From the NCBI RefSeq assembly GCF_014170335.1, contig NZ_LZZS01000005.1:637584-701583 (forward strand): a DNA stretch of 64,000 nucleotides. The letters are read 5' to 3'. The first letter of the stretch is position 1. The number at the start of each line of letters is the position of its first letter. Below the pieces are notes generated by a model, which searched no databases, was not told where the DNA came from, and saw only the letters and a list, made by a program, of their open reading frames with translations. The stretch is from Achromobacter sp. UMC46. GTDB taxonomy: Bacteria > Pseudomonadota > Gammaproteobacteria > Burkholderiales > Burkholderiaceae_B. Shown in pieces: positions 39,642-49,155 of the stretch. A program made the position numbers and the translations under genes.

Positions 39642-40784
39642 ATGTCCCAAGCCGATTCCGGCCGTGCCTTGCGCGTCCTGCTGTTCATCCATTCGCTGCA
39701 TGGCGGCGGCGCTGAACGCGTTGCCGCCGACCTGAGCGCCCACTGGGCCGGGATGGGGCGCGAGGTGATGGTGGTGACGCAGGCCGGCATCGAAGGCGAT
39801 GTCTATGCCCTGCACCCCAAGGTCCGCCGCGAAGTCCTGCATACGGCGGGCGAGGGCGGCGGCTGGCGCGGCATCTGGGGCAACGTGCAGCGCGTGCGCG
39901 CGCTGCGCCGGGTGATCAAGGCGTTCCGTCCGGACATTGTGTTGGGCATGATGACGACGGCATCCGTGCTTTCCGTGCTGGCAAGCGCCGGCCTGGGCTG
40001 CCGCGTGATCGCCACGGAACACACCCATCCGCCGTCGCAGACCCTGTCGGGCCTGTGGCTGCGCCTGCGCCGGCTGACCTATCCGCGCGCGGCTCGGGTC
40101 GTCGCATTGACGCGCGGCACGGCAGCCTGGATCGAGCAGCACGTGCCCGGCTCCCGGCTGGCGGTCATCCCCAACCCGGTGCATTGGCCGTTGCCGCGCG
40201 CCGAACCGTTGCTGGCGCCGGTGTCCGGCGACGGGCGCAAACGCCTGCTGGCGGTCGGCCGGCTGCATGCGGACAAGGGCTTCGACCTGCTGATCCAGGC
40301 GTTCGCCACCCTGGCGCCGTCGCATCCGGACTGGGATCTGGTTATTCTGGGCGAAGGCGGCGAACGCGCCGCCCTGCAAGCGCAGGTCGGCCAAGCCGGC
40401 CTGGCGTCGCGGGTTTCGATGCCCGGACGCGCCGGCAACGTCGGCGATTGGTACGAAAACGCCGATCTGTACGTGCTGACGTCCCGCTTCGAAGGCTTGT
40501 CCAACACCTTGCTTGAATCGATGGCCAGCGGCCTGGCCGCCGTGTCGTTCGATTGCGATACCGGTCCGCGCGAGATCGTGCGGGAAGGGATCGACGGCGT
40601 GCTGGTCCGGCCCAATGGCGATGTGCCCGCGCTGTGCAAGGCGCTGGCGGACGTCATGGGCGATGACGCCGCGCGGCAGCGCATGGCGCAGGCGGCGACT
40701 GACGTGCGCGACCGGTTTTCGGCCACGCGCGTGCTGCAACAATGGCAAGAACTTTTTGACGGCGTGCGCGCAACCGGCCGCTAG
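39642..40784 (+). CDS. Glycosyltransferase, GT4 family (1)
   Basis: 380 aa, GT-B fold. N-terminal LLFIHSLHGGGAERVAADLS is the acceptor-side glycine-rich loop; the donor site is in GRLHADKGFDLLIQAF and SRFEGLSNTLLESMASGLAAVSFD (the E-x7-E motif). Retaining transferase that probably adds a HexNAc or uronic residue to the lipid-linked glycan. ATG immediately follows the flippase stop, so translation is coupled. Confidence 0.92.
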   Translation: MSQADSGRALRVLLFIHSLHGGGAERVAADLSAHWAGMGREVMVVTQAGIEGDVYALHPKVRREVLHTAGEGGGWRGIWGNVQRVRALRRVIKAFRPDIVLGMMTTASVLSVLASAGLGCRVIATEHTHPPSQTLSGLWLRLRRLTYPRAARVVALTRGTAAWIEQHVPGSRLAVIPNPVHWPLPRAEPLLAPVSGDGRKRLLAVGRLHADKGFDLLIQAFATLAPSHPDWDLVILGEGGERAALQAQVGQAGLASRVSMPGRAGNVGDWYENADLYVLTSRFEGLSNTLLESMASGLAAVSFDCDTGPREIVREGIDGVLVRPNGDVPALCKALADVMGDDAARQRMAQAATDVRDRFSATRVLQQWQELFDGVRATGR

Positions 40785-40829
40785 GCCTACGCGGCATGCC
40801 GTTGCTACGGTGACCACGAGAACTACATC

Positions 40830-42761
40830 ATGTGTGGAATAGTCGGAATTTGGGGCCCCCTCGGGAACAAGGAACGCGTGCTGGCGGAAAGCTGCCGCCG
40901 CATCCGCCACCGCGGGCCGGACAGCAACGGTTTCTGGGAAGACGCCGGGGCCGAATTGGCCCTGGCGCACGTTCGCCTGGCGATCCTGGACCTGACCGAA
41001 GCGGGCCACCAGCCTATGGCGTCCGCCTGCGGCCGCTATGTGATGGTCTTCAACGGCGAGATCTACAACCACCTGGACATCCGCAAGCAGCTGGAGCAAT
41101 CCGCGCTGGCGCCTTCGTGGCGCGGCCACTCCGACACCGAAACCCTGCTGGCGGGCTTCACCGCGCTGGGCATCGAGGCGACCTTGCAGGCCGCCGTCGG
41201 CATGTTCGCGATCGCGCTGTGGGACCGCGCGTCGCGCAAGCTGGTGCTGGCGCGCGACCGCATGGGCGAAAAACCGCTGTACTACGGCTATTCCGGCGCC
41301 GAACTGGTGTTCGCGTCGGAATTGAAGGGTCTGATGCCCATCCCGGGATTCGGCCGCGACCTGAACCGCAATGCGTTGGCGTCGTTCATGCGGCACAACT
41401 ACATTCCGGCGCCGCAATCCATCTATGAAGGCATTGCCAAGCTGCCGCCGGGCACCTGGGTCGAACTCACGGCCGACGACACCCGCAGCCGCCGCATGCC
41501 CGAACCGCGCGTGTACTGGTCGGCGCGAGACGCCGCTGACGCCGCCGCCAAATCGTTGTTGACGTTCGAGTCGGATGCGCAAGCCACCGAAGCGCTGGAA
41601 GGCGTGCTGTCCAAGGCGGTCGGCGGCCAGATGCTGGCTGACGTGAGTCTGGGCGCTTTCCTGTCGGGCGGCATCGATTCGTCCACCATCGTGGCCCTGA
41701 TGCAGGCGCAAAGCGGCAAGCCGGTACGCACCTTCGCGATCGGCTTCCACGAAAAAGGCTATGACGAGGCGCAGCACGCGAAGGCCGTGGCCACGCACCT
41801 GGGCACCGACCATACCGAGCTCTACGTGACGGCGGAAGACGCGCTGGCCGTGGTGCCGTCGTTGGCGGACATGTACGACGAGCCGTTTGCCGATTCGTCG
41901 CAGATCCCGACCTCGCTTGTCACGAAAATGGCGCGTCAGCACGTTACCGTAGCGCTGTCGGGCGACGGCGGCGACGAGCTCTTCGGCGGCTATTCGCGCT
42001 ATTTCCGCGTGAACAACTGGTGGCAGCAATGCGAACGCGTTCCCGGACTGCTGCGCAAGCCCGCGGGAGCGCTGCTCTCCGCCTCCACCCATCTGCCCGG
42101 GCGCGGCGCCTGGCGCGGCAAGGTCGGCAAGCTGGGCGAACTGCTGCGCACCGACTCGCGCGGCGACTTCTACCGCCACTTCGTGTCGTACTGGGCGGAT
42201 CCGTCCAAGGTGGTCAAGGGCGGGGTGGAACCGGTCTCGGAATTCGCGCGTGCCATGCAGGGATCGACCTTCGAATCCATGATGAAACTGGACACGGTGA
42301 CTTACCTGCCCGACGACATCCTGGTGAAGGTCGACCGCGCCGCGATGGCGGTCAGCCTGGAAACGCGCGTGCCGCTGATCGACCACCGCGTCTATGAATT
42401 CGCGTGGAGCCTGCCGCACCAATACAAGGTGCGCGGCAACACGGGCAAGTGGCTGTTGCGCCAAGTGCTGCATCGCCATGTGCCGCAAGCCCTGGTAGAC
42501 CGCCCCAAGCGCGGCTTCGCCGTGCCGCTGGCCGCCTGGCTGCGCGGCCCCTTGCGGGACTGGGCGGAAGCATTGCTGGACCCCGTGCGCCTGCGTCAGG
42601 AAGGCTGGTTCGAACCGGAACCCATCCTGCGCAAGTGGCGGGAACATACGTCGGGCCATCGCAATTGGGACAGCCATCTGTGGGGCGTCCTGATGATGCA
42701 GGCCTGGTTGGACCGTTATCGCGCCGGACCGGATCAAGGGGGATCTATTGGGAGTCTCTGA
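40830..42761 (+). CDS. Glutamine-dependent amidotransferase, asparagine synthase type (AsnB/WbpS-like)
   Basis: 643 aa. Class II glutaminase domain starts with the nucleophile C2 (MCGIVGIWG), then RHRGPDSNG and FNGEIYN; the synthetase domain has the pyrophosphate loop SGGIDSS at 279-285. Within a polysaccharide cluster such genes usually amidate a uronic acid to uronamide (WbpS in Pseudomonas) rather than make asparagine; with TviB/TviC neighbours this is the favoured reading. Followed three bases later by a glycosyltransferase. Confidence 0.9.
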   Translation: MCGIVGIWGPLGNKERVLAESCRRIRHRGPDSNGFWEDAGAELALAHVRLAILDLTEAGHQPMASACGRYVMVFNGEIYNHLDIRKQLEQSALAPSWRGHSDTETLLAGFTALGIEATLQAAVGMFAIALWDRASRKLVLARDRMGEKPLYYGYSGAELVFASELKGLMPIPGFGRDLNRNALASFMRHNYIPAPQSIYEGIAKLPPGTWVELTADDTRSRRMPEPRVYWSARDAADAAAKSLLTFESDAQATEALEGVLSKAVGGQMLADVSLGAFLSGGIDSSTIVALMQAQSGKPVRTFAIGFHEKGYDEAQHAKAVATHLGTDHTELYVTAEDALAVVPSLADMYDEPFADSSQIPTSLVTKMARQHVTVALSGDGGDELFGGYSRYFRVNNWWQQCERVPGLLRKPAGALLSASTHLPGRGAWRGKVGKLGELLRTDSRGDFYRHFVSYWADPSKVVKGGVEPVSEFARAMQGSTFESMMKLDTVTYLPDDILVKVDRAAMAVSLETRVPLIDHRVYEFAWSLPHQYKVRGNTGKWLLRQVLHRHVPQALVDRPKRGFAVPLAAWLRGPLRDWAEALLDPVRLRQEGWFEPEPILRKWREHTSGHRNWDSHLWGVLMMQAWLDRYRAGPDQGGSIGSL

Positions 42762-42764
42762 CGA

Positions 42765-43880
42765 ATGAGAATATTGATGCTGGTCAGTTCCATGCATGCG
42801 GGCGGCGCCGAACGGGTCGCGGCCACGCTCGTCAACGCATGGGCCGAACGCGGGGAATCCGTTACCTTGACGCCCACCTACTCGTCCAAGGGCACCTGCT
42901 TTTATCCGCTGTCGGACAAGGTCGAATTGGCCTGGCTGGCGGATTTGGCGGGCACGCGGGTCTCGGGCCCGATGGCCGCGTTCAAGCGCCTCCTGGCGTT
43001 GCGCAAGCACATCCGCGACACCAAGCCCGATGTGGTGGTGTCGTTCCTGACCAACGTCAATGTGGCCGCCATCCTCGCGACGCGCGGCCTGGGCGTGCCG
43101 CTCATCGTCTGCGAGCGCACCAATCCGGTCGCCGAGACCACCACGGGAACCGTGTGGCGCAAGCTGCGCCGCCTGCTCTATCCGCGCGCCGACATGGTGA
43201 CGGTGCAGGCGGAAGACACCGCCGGCCCGTTCTCGCGCCAGGTGCCTGGTATCAAGCGCCTGGCCGTCATTCCCAATCCCTTGCCCGCCCCGTTGCTGGA
43301 CGCGCCGCGCGTGGCGCAGCGCATCGAGGACGGGCCGCGCGACCTGCTGGCGATGGGCCGGCTGGTGACAGACAAGCAATTCGATCTGCTGATCGATGTC
43401 TTCGCGCAGTTGGCGCCGTCGAATCCGGACTGGAACCTGCGCATCTGGGGCGAAGGCCCCGAGCGTGCCGCGCTTGAGGCGCAAGTCGCCCGCCTGGGCC
43501 TGCAATCGCGAATCAGCCTGCCCGGCCGCACGGAAGCGCCTTGGGAAGAGCTGGCGAAAGGTCAGGCCTTTGTGCTGAGCTCGCTGGTCGAGGGCTTTCC
43601 CAATGTTCTGCTGGAGGCCATGTCGCTGGGCCTGCCTTGCGTGGCGTTCGATTGCCCCAGCGGCCCGCGCGAGATGACGCGCGACGGCCAGGATGCGCTG
43701 CTGGTGCCGGCCGGCGACCGCGGCGCCCTGCGCGACGCGTTGCAGCGCGTGATGGGCGATCTGAACCTGCGTCGGCAACTGGGCGAACGCGGCGCGGCGG
43801 CGGTGCGCCATCGCTATGCGCTGGCCAGTGTGTTGTCGGAATGGGACGAACTGTTCGAAGCGGTGCGGGAGGGGCAATGA
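42765..43880 (+). CDS. Glycosyltransferase, GT4 family (2)
   Basis: 371 aa. Similar build to the GT4 encoded at 39642: MLVSSMHAGGAERVAATLVNAWAERG, GRLVTDKQFDLLIDVFAQL and SLVEGFPNVLLEAMSLGLPCVAFD. The two are probably paralogues, implying two related linkages in the repeat. Starts 3 bases after the amidotransferase stop and overlaps the next gene by four bases (ATGA). Confidence 0.92.
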   Translation: MRILMLVSSMHAGGAERVAATLVNAWAERGESVTLTPTYSSKGTCFYPLSDKVELAWLADLAGTRVSGPMAAFKRLLALRKHIRDTKPDVVVSFLTNVNVAAILATRGLGVPLIVCERTNPVAETTTGTVWRKLRRLLYPRADMVTVQAEDTAGPFSRQVPGIKRLAVIPNPLPAPLLDAPRVAQRIEDGPRDLLAMGRLVTDKQFDLLIDVFAQLAPSNPDWNLRIWGEGPERAALEAQVARLGLQSRISLPGRTEAPWEELAKGQAFVLSSLVEGFPNVLLEAMSLGLPCVAFDCPSGPREMTRDGQDALLVPAGDRGALRDALQRVMGDLNLRRQLGERGAAAVRHRYALASVLSEWDELFEAVREGQ

Positions 43881-45031
43881 GCACCCCGGCACTGCGCATT
43901 CTGCACGTCATCACCGGCCTGGGGCAGGGCGGCGCGGAATCGGTGCTGCTTCGCCTGGCGACGTATCCCGAACCCGCGGAGCACATCGTCGTGTCGCTGA
44001 CCGACGAGGGCATCTATGGCGAGCGCCTGCGCGCCGCCGGTGTGACCGTGCACGCGCTGGGCATGAAGCGCGGCCGCGTCAGCCTGGGGGGCTTCCTAGC
44101 CTTGCGCCGGTTGATCGCAAGCAGCCGCCCCGATGCCGTGCAGACCTGGATGTACCACGCCGACCTGATCGGCGGCCTGGCGGCCCGTCTCGCGGGCGTG
44201 CGCGCCATCGCCTGGGGCATTCGCAATTCGGGCGCCCACCTGGAACGCAGTAGCCGTTCGGCCCGGCTGGTGTTGCGCGCGTGCGCCCTGTTGTCGGGCA
44301 GCGTGCCCCGCGCGATCGTCTGCGCCGCGCAGAACGCCGCCGAACGCCACGCCGAAAAGGGTTACCGGCGCGACCGCATGGTGGTGATCTCGAACGGCTA
44401 TGACTTGTCCCGCTATGCGCCCGACGCCCAGGCCCGAGCGCGTGTTCGGGCGCAATGGGGGCTGTCGGAGGATGCACCCGTGATCGGTTGCGTGGCCCGT
44501 TGGGACCCGCTCAAGGATCACGCCAATTTGCTGCGCGCCGTGGCCGCGCTGGTGCGCGACGGCCGCGACGGGGGCTTGCGCTGCGTGCTGGTCGGGCGCG
44601 GCATGACGCCTGACAACGCCGAACTGGCCGCTTTGATCGATAAACTGGATCTGCGCGAACGCCTGATCCTGGCGGGACCCAGCGACGACGTGCCCGCGGT
44701 GATGAACGGGCTGGACCTGCATGTGCTGTCCAGCTGCGCGGAAGGCTTTCCCAACGTGGTGGCCGAGGCGATGGCCTGCGGCGTCTACTGCGTGGTGACC
44801 GACGTTGGCGACGCCGCCTATATCGTCGGCGACACCGGCATCGTGGTGCCGCCCGAACAGGCCGAGGCGCTGGCGCGCGGCATCGAGACGGCCTTGTGCG
44901 ACGTGGCGGCGCGCGGCAGCGGGCGGGCCGGCGAAGCCGGACGCGCCCGCGTGCTGGAAAATTTCGACCTTGCCCGGATGGTGCAACGTTACCTCGCCGT
45001 ATGGCGCCGCATTTCTGGAGTCCAGGCATGA
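43877..45031 (+). CDS. Glycosyltransferase, GT4 family (3)
   Basis: 384 aa. Begins MSTPALRILHVITGLGQGGAESVLLRL; donor-site motif SSCAEGFPNVVAEAMACGVYCVVTDVGDAAYIVGD. The ATG at 43877 overlaps the previous stop in ATGA and follows GGGAGGGG, so the longer upstream frame is rejected. Overlaps the next gene in the same way. Confidence 0.92.
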   Translation: MSTPALRILHVITGLGQGGAESVLLRLATYPEPAEHIVVSLTDEGIYGERLRAAGVTVHALGMKRGRVSLGGFLALRRLIASSRPDAVQTWMYHADLIGGLAARLAGVRAIAWGIRNSGAHLERSSRSARLVLRACALLSGSVPRAIVCAAQNAAERHAEKGYRRDRMVVISNGYDLSRYAPDAQARARVRAQWGLSEDAPVIGCVARWDPLKDHANLLRAVAALVRDGRDGGLRCVLVGRGMTPDNAELAALIDKLDLRERLILAGPSDDVPAVMNGLDLHVLSSCAEGFPNVVAEAMACGVYCVVTDVGDAAYIVGDTGIVVPPEQAEALARGIETALCDVAARGSGRAGEAGRARVLENFDLARMVQRYLAVWRRISGVQA

Positions 45032-46161
45032 GCGCCGGCCGCCGCTTGATGTTCGTCGTCAATAACCCGGCATTTTTCATGTCGCACCGCGTGCCGGTGG
45101 CGCAGGCCGCGCAGCGCGCGGGGTACGACGTGCATGTGGCCACGATGGACGGCCCCGCCGTGGCCGACATTCAGGCGCTGGGCATGACGCACCACGCCAT
45201 CCCGATGACGCGCAGCGGCAAGCATCCCCTGCAGGAGCTGGGCACGCTGCTGGCCCTGGTCCGCCTGTTCCGGCGCGTGCGTCCGGACGTGGTGCACCTG
45301 GTCACCATCAAGCCCGTGCTCTACGGCGGCATCGCCGCACGCCTGGCTCGCGTACCGGGCATGGTGGCCGCGATTTCCGGCCTGGGCTTCGTGTTCCTGT
45401 CCAATTCGCTGAAGATGCGGCTGGTGCGCGCCGTCGTGGCCAGGCTGTACCGGATCGCATTGGGGCACCCCAACAGCCGGGTGATCTTCCAGAACGCCAA
45501 TGACCGCGACTTGTTGAAGTCGCTGGGCGCGGTGCGCGACGCGCAGGTCGTCATGATCCGCGGCGCGGGCGTCGATCTGGACGCCTATCGCGCACTGCCC
45601 GAGCCGACTTCGCCGCCGGTCGTGGTCACGATGGTGGCCCGCCTGTTGCGCGACAAGGGCGTGCAGGAGTTCGTGCAGGCCGCGGGCATCCTGCGCCAGC
45701 GCGGCGTGCCGGTGACGATGCAATTGGTGGGCGGCGTGGACGCAGGCAACCCCGCGTCGGCCACGCAGGCCGAGGTGGACGCCTGGCAACGCGACGGGGC
45801 GGTCCAGGCGCTGGGCGAACGTTCGGATGTGCCGGCGTTGTACGCGGCCTCCCACATCGCCGTGCTGCCGTCGTATCGGGAAGGCCTGCCCAAATCGCTG
45901 ATCGAAGCCGCCGCATGCGCGCGCGCCGTCGTGACGACCGACGTGCCCGGCTGCCGGGATGCGATCGAGCCTGGCGAAACGGGATTGCTGGTGCCGGTGC
46001 GGGACGCGCCGGCCCTGGCCGACGCGATCGCCCGCCTGGTCGAAGACGCCGCATTGCGGCAGGCGATGGGCGCCGCGGGCCGGGCGCTGGCTGAACGCGA
46101 ATTCGATATCGAGCAGGTCGCCCGCACCCACGTGGCGCTTTACGATACGCTCAGCGCCTGA
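45028..46161 (+). CDS. Glycosyltransferase, GT4 family (4)
   Basis: 377 aa. NNPAFFMSHRVPVAQAAQRAGYDVHVATMDG and the SGLGFVFLSNS segment resemble transferases that act on lipid-linked HexNAc early in O-unit assembly (PglA-like GalNAc transferases). Donor-site motif YREGLPKSLIEAAACARAVVTTDVPG. ATG at 45028 overlaps the previous stop (ATGA) after CTGGAG. Last plus-strand gene of the cluster; no wzy, wzz or ligase gene is seen in the window. Confidence 0.92.
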   Translation: MSAGRRLMFVVNNPAFFMSHRVPVAQAAQRAGYDVHVATMDGPAVADIQALGMTHHAIPMTRSGKHPLQELGTLLALVRLFRRVRPDVVHLVTIKPVLYGGIAARLARVPGMVAAISGLGFVFLSNSLKMRLVRAVVARLYRIALGHPNSRVIFQNANDRDLLKSLGAVRDAQVVMIRGAGVDLDAYRALPEPTSPPVVVTMVARLLRDKGVQEFVQAAGILRQRGVPVTMQLVGGVDAGNPASATQAEVDAWQRDGAVQALGERSDVPALYAASHIAVLPSYREGLPKSLIEAAACARAVVTTDVPGCRDAIEPGETGLLVPVRDAPALADAIARLVEDAALRQAMGAAGRALAEREFDIEQVARTHVALYDTLSA

Positions 46162-46183
46162 CGGCGCGGGGGCGTGCCGTCAG
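46158..46183. terminator. Hairpin between convergent glycosyltransferase and pgi genes
   Basis: Stem CTGACGGC (46158-46165) / GCCGTCAG (46176-46183) with a ten-base G-rich loop covers the stop codon of the last glycosyltransferase gene. No proper T tract on either strand, so termination strength is doubtful. Confidence 0.45.
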
Positions 46184-46199
46184 GGTTCGTTGTGATGCC

Positions 46200-47753
46200 T
46201 TAGTGGCGGCGCGAGATCGCGTCGATCCAGAAGCGCGTGGACGGATCCTGCTGGCTGGTCTGCGGCGAGTCCAGCTCGCGCATGATGTTCTTGGCCAGTA
46301 CCTTGCCGAACTCCACGCCCCATTGGTCGAACGGGTTGATGCCCCAGATCACGCCCTGTACGAACACCTTGTGCTCGTACAGCGCCAGCAGCGCGCCCAG
46401 CGTGTAGGCTTCCAGGCGAGGCAGCACGATCAGCGATGACGGCCGACCGCCCGGGTGGACGCGGTGTTGCGCCAATAGGCGTGCGCGGGCCGGGTCACGT
46501 TCGGTGGCTGAGGTTTCCACCAGGGCCTCGTCGAAGGTTTTGCCGCGCAGCAACGCCGAGCGCTGCGCCAGGCAATTGGCGATCAGCAGTTCATGGTGGC
46601 GGGCATAGTCGTGGTCGGGCTGTTCGCACAGGATGAAGTCCACGGGCGCGCCCATGGTGTCCTGATGCAGCCATTGGAAGAACGTATGCTGGCAGTCGGT
46701 GCCCGACATGCCCCAGATCGCGGCCCCGGTCGGCACGCCCGCCGGGCTGCCGTCGGCGGTGGCGACTTTGCCCAGCGACTCCATTTCCAGCTGCTGCGCC
46801 CACGGCACGATGTGATACAGGCGCGAGTCGTAAGGCGCGATCACCAGCGAGTCATAGCCCAGCACGCTGCGGTTGACGACACCCGCCAGCGCCAACTGCA
46901 CCGGCGCGTTCTCTTCGATCGGCGCGGTGCGGAAGTGTTCGTCCATGGCGGCAGCGCCAGCCAGCAGCTGGTCGAACGCATCGTTGCCCAACGCGAGTGC
47001 GATCGGCAGGCCGATCGCGGACCATAGCGAGTAGCGGCCGCCCACCCAATCCCAGATCTGGAAGATGTGGTCAGGCAATATCCCCAGGTTCAGCGCGGCT
47101 TCGACGTTGGAGGTGATCGCCACGACCTGTTTGATGGGATCGGCCACGCCGGCTTCGCGTAGCCAGTTCATCGCCACTTCAGCGTTGGCCAGCGGCTCGG
47201 TCGTCGTGAAGGATTTCGACGCGACGATGACCAGCGTGTCATGCGGGTCCAGCCGGCTCATGGCGTCGGCGACCGAGTGCGAGTCCACGTTGGACGCGAA
47301 GCGTACTTCCCGCTTCGCGCCGCCATGGCGCAGGGCGCGCGTTACCATGCGGGGGCCCCAATCGCTGCCGCCGATGCCCAGGTGCAGTACGTAGCCGTAG
47401 CGGTCCGCTGCGTCGGCCTCGCGCACGAATTCGCGCAGGCGTTCGCGTTCGGCCAGCACGGCGCCGGCGACCGCCGCCGGCGGTTGCGGGGCGCGCAGGG
47501 CGGTGTGCCAGGCGGCGCGCCCTTCGGTCCAGTTGGCGTTGCCGCCATCGAACAGCGTGGCGCGCGCGCCGTCAAAACCTTGCTGCGCCAGCAACGCCGC
47601 CGACGCGTCCTGCAAGGCGGGGGAGTGGGCTTGCGCGCTCAGGTCCAGGCGCAGCCCCGGAGCGTTGATCAACCGCAATTGCTCGCCGCGTCGCGACGCG
47701 GTGTTCGCTGCCGCAGTGAATTGTTGCCAGGCCGGGCTGTTGGGAAGTGACAT
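46200..47753 (-). CDS. pgi: Glucose-6-phosphate isomerase
   Basis: 517 aa from the ATG at 47753. Interconverts glucose-6-phosphate and fructose-6-phosphate. Conserved pieces: LGIGGSDWGPRMVTRAL, VIVASKSFTTTEPL, DWVGGRYSLWSAIGLPIAL and GINPFDQWGVEFGK with the catalytic Lys. It lies seven bases downstream of the phosphomannomutase/phosphoglucomutase gene, forming a two-gene unit that controls hexose-phosphate supply for nucleotide sugars. Confidence 0.96.
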   Translation of the reverse strand: MSLPNSPAWQQFTAAANTASRRGEQLRLINAPGLRLDLSAQAHSPALQDASAALLAQQGFDGARATLFDGGNANWTEGRAAWHTALRAPQPPAAVAGAVLAERERLREFVREADAADRYGYVLHLGIGGSDWGPRMVTRALRHGGAKREVRFASNVDSHSVADAMSRLDPHDTLVIVASKSFTTTEPLANAEVAMNWLREAGVADPIKQVVAITSNVEAALNLGILPDHIFQIWDWVGGRYSLWSAIGLPIALALGNDAFDQLLAGAAAMDEHFRTAPIEENAPVQLALAGVVNRSVLGYDSLVIAPYDSRLYHIVPWAQQLEMESLGKVATADGSPAGVPTGAAIWGMSGTDCQHTFFQWLHQDTMGAPVDFILCEQPDHDYARHHELLIANCLAQRSALLRGKTFDEALVETSATERDPARARLLAQHRVHPGGRPSSLIVLPRLEAYTLGALLALYEHKVFVQGVIWGINPFDQWGVEFGKVLAKNIMRELDSPQTSQQDPSTRFWIDAISRRH

Positions 47754-47760
47754 GGGCGGT

Positions 47761-49155
47761 TCAGAAAGGCAGTTTGGCTTCCGGCGCCAGCTTGCCCAGC
47801 TCCCGCCGGAAGTCGGCCTGGATGCGCTCAAGCGCTTCGGCGGTCTGCGCTTCGAAACGCAGCACGACGACGGGCGTGGTGTTGGACGGGCGCGCCAAGC
47901 CGAAGCCATCCGCGTATTCCGCGCGGACGCCGTCGATGGTGATCACGCGGCGGGCGTCGGGGAACTGGCCCTGGTCCTGCAAGGCCTGGACCAGGGTGAA
48001 GGGCTGGCCTTCTTCCATTTCCAGCTTCAGTTCGGGCGTGGACACGTCTTGCGGCAGGGCTTCCAGCGGCGCGCACGCGTCGGCGAAGCGCGACACGATT
48101 TCCAGCAGGCGCGCGCCGGTGTACAGGCCGTCGTCAAAGCCGTACCAGCGTTCCTTGAAAAAGATGTGGCCGCTCATTTCACCGGCCAGCGGCGCGCCGG
48201 TTTCAGCCAGCTTGGCCTTGACCAGCGAGTGGCCGGTCTTCCACATCAGCGGTTGGCCACCGGCGGCTTCAACGGACAGGCCCACGTGGCGGCTGCACTT
48301 CACGTCATAGATGATGGTGGCGCCGGGGTTGCGGTCCAGCACGTCGCGGGCGAAGAGCACCAGTTGGCGGTCGGGCCAGATGATCTGGCCGGATTTCGTG
48401 ACCACGCCCAGACGGTCACCGTCGCCGTCGAACGCCAGTCCCAGTTCGCAGTCGGTTTCCGCCACGCACTTGATCAGGTCTTGCAGGTTCTTGGGCTCGG
48501 CGGGGTCGGGATGGTGGTTGGGGAAGGTGCCGTCCACCTCGCAGTACAGCTCGGTGACCTCGCAGCCCAGCGCGCGGAACAATTGGGGCGCGACCGCGCC
48601 GGCGACGCCGTTGCCGCAGTCGATCGCGATCTTCATGGGGCGGGCCAGCTTGACGCCGGATGCCACACGCGCGATGTAGGACGCGATCAAGTCCAGTTGG
48701 CGACGGACACCGGGCTGCGCCGCCGGGGCCGCGGCGGCGCCGTTCATCGCCGTGCTCAGGGCCTGCACGTCGTCGCCGTACAGCGCGCGTCCGCCCATCA
48801 TCATCTTGAAGCCGTTGTACTTGGGCGGGTTGTGGCTGCCCGTGATGGCGACGCCGGACCCGCACTGCATGATATGGGTGGCGAAATAGACGAGGGGGGT
48901 CGGGACCATCCCGATGTCCAGGGTGTCCACGCCGCCTTCCAGCATGCCTTCCTGCAGCGCGGTCGACAGCATTTCGCTGCTCAGGCGGCCGTCGCGGCCC
49001 ACGACCAAAGTCTGCACGCCCTCGGCGCGTGCGCGGGCGGCCAGCGCCCCGCCCAACGCGCGGGCGAAGGAGGCGTCGATCAGGTCCGGGACGGTGCCGC
49101 GGATGTCATAGGCCTTGAAGACAGAGGCGGGAAACTGCGTGTTGTGATCGCCCAC
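47761..49155 (-). CDS. algC: Phosphomannomutase/phosphoglucomutase (AlgC type)
   Basis: 464 aa from a GTG at 49155 preceded by AAGGAA at five bases; P. aeruginosa AlgC is 463 aa. An in-frame TTG at 49203 is less likely. The phosphoserine is S107 in AITGSHNPPKYNGFK, the metal loop is DGDGDR, and GEMSGHIFF is the sugar-binding loop. It converts mannose- or glucose-6-phosphate to the 1-phosphates needed for GDP-mannose, LPS core and other glycans. Confidence 0.95.
   Translation of the reverse strand: MGDHNTQFPASVFKAYDIRGTVPDLIDASFARALGGALAARARAEGVQTLVVGRDGRLSSEMLSTALQEGMLEGGVDTLDIGMVPTPLVYFATHIMQCGSGVAITGSHNPPKYNGFKMMMGGRALYGDDVQALSTAMNGAAAAPAAQPGVRRQLDLIASYIARVASGVKLARPMKIAIDCGNGVAGAVAPQLFRALGCEVTELYCEVDGTFPNHHPDPAEPKNLQDLIKCVAETDCELGLAFDGDGDRLGVVTKSGQIIWPDRQLVLFARDVLDRNPGATIIYDVKCSRHVGLSVEAAGGQPLMWKTGHSLVKAKLAETGAPLAGEMSGHIFFKERWYGFDDGLYTGARLLEIVSRFADACAPLEALPQDVSTPELKLEMEEGQPFTLVQALQDQGQFPDARRVITIDGVRAEYADGFGLARPSNTTPVVVLRFEAQTAEALERIQADFRRELGKLAPEAKLPF

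Noticed and set aside
40830..42761. Calling the amidotransferase a housekeeping asparagine synthetase
   Set aside because: Location between glycosyltransferases with uronic-acid enzymes favours sugar amidation; biochemistry would be needed to exclude the alternative.
38100..43892. A 1930-codon open frame on the minus strand opposite the polysaccharide genes
   Set aside because: It is antisense to seven well-supported genes, its product is dominated by His/Gln/Arg/Ala/Gly typical of the complement of GC-biased codons, and it shows no domain.
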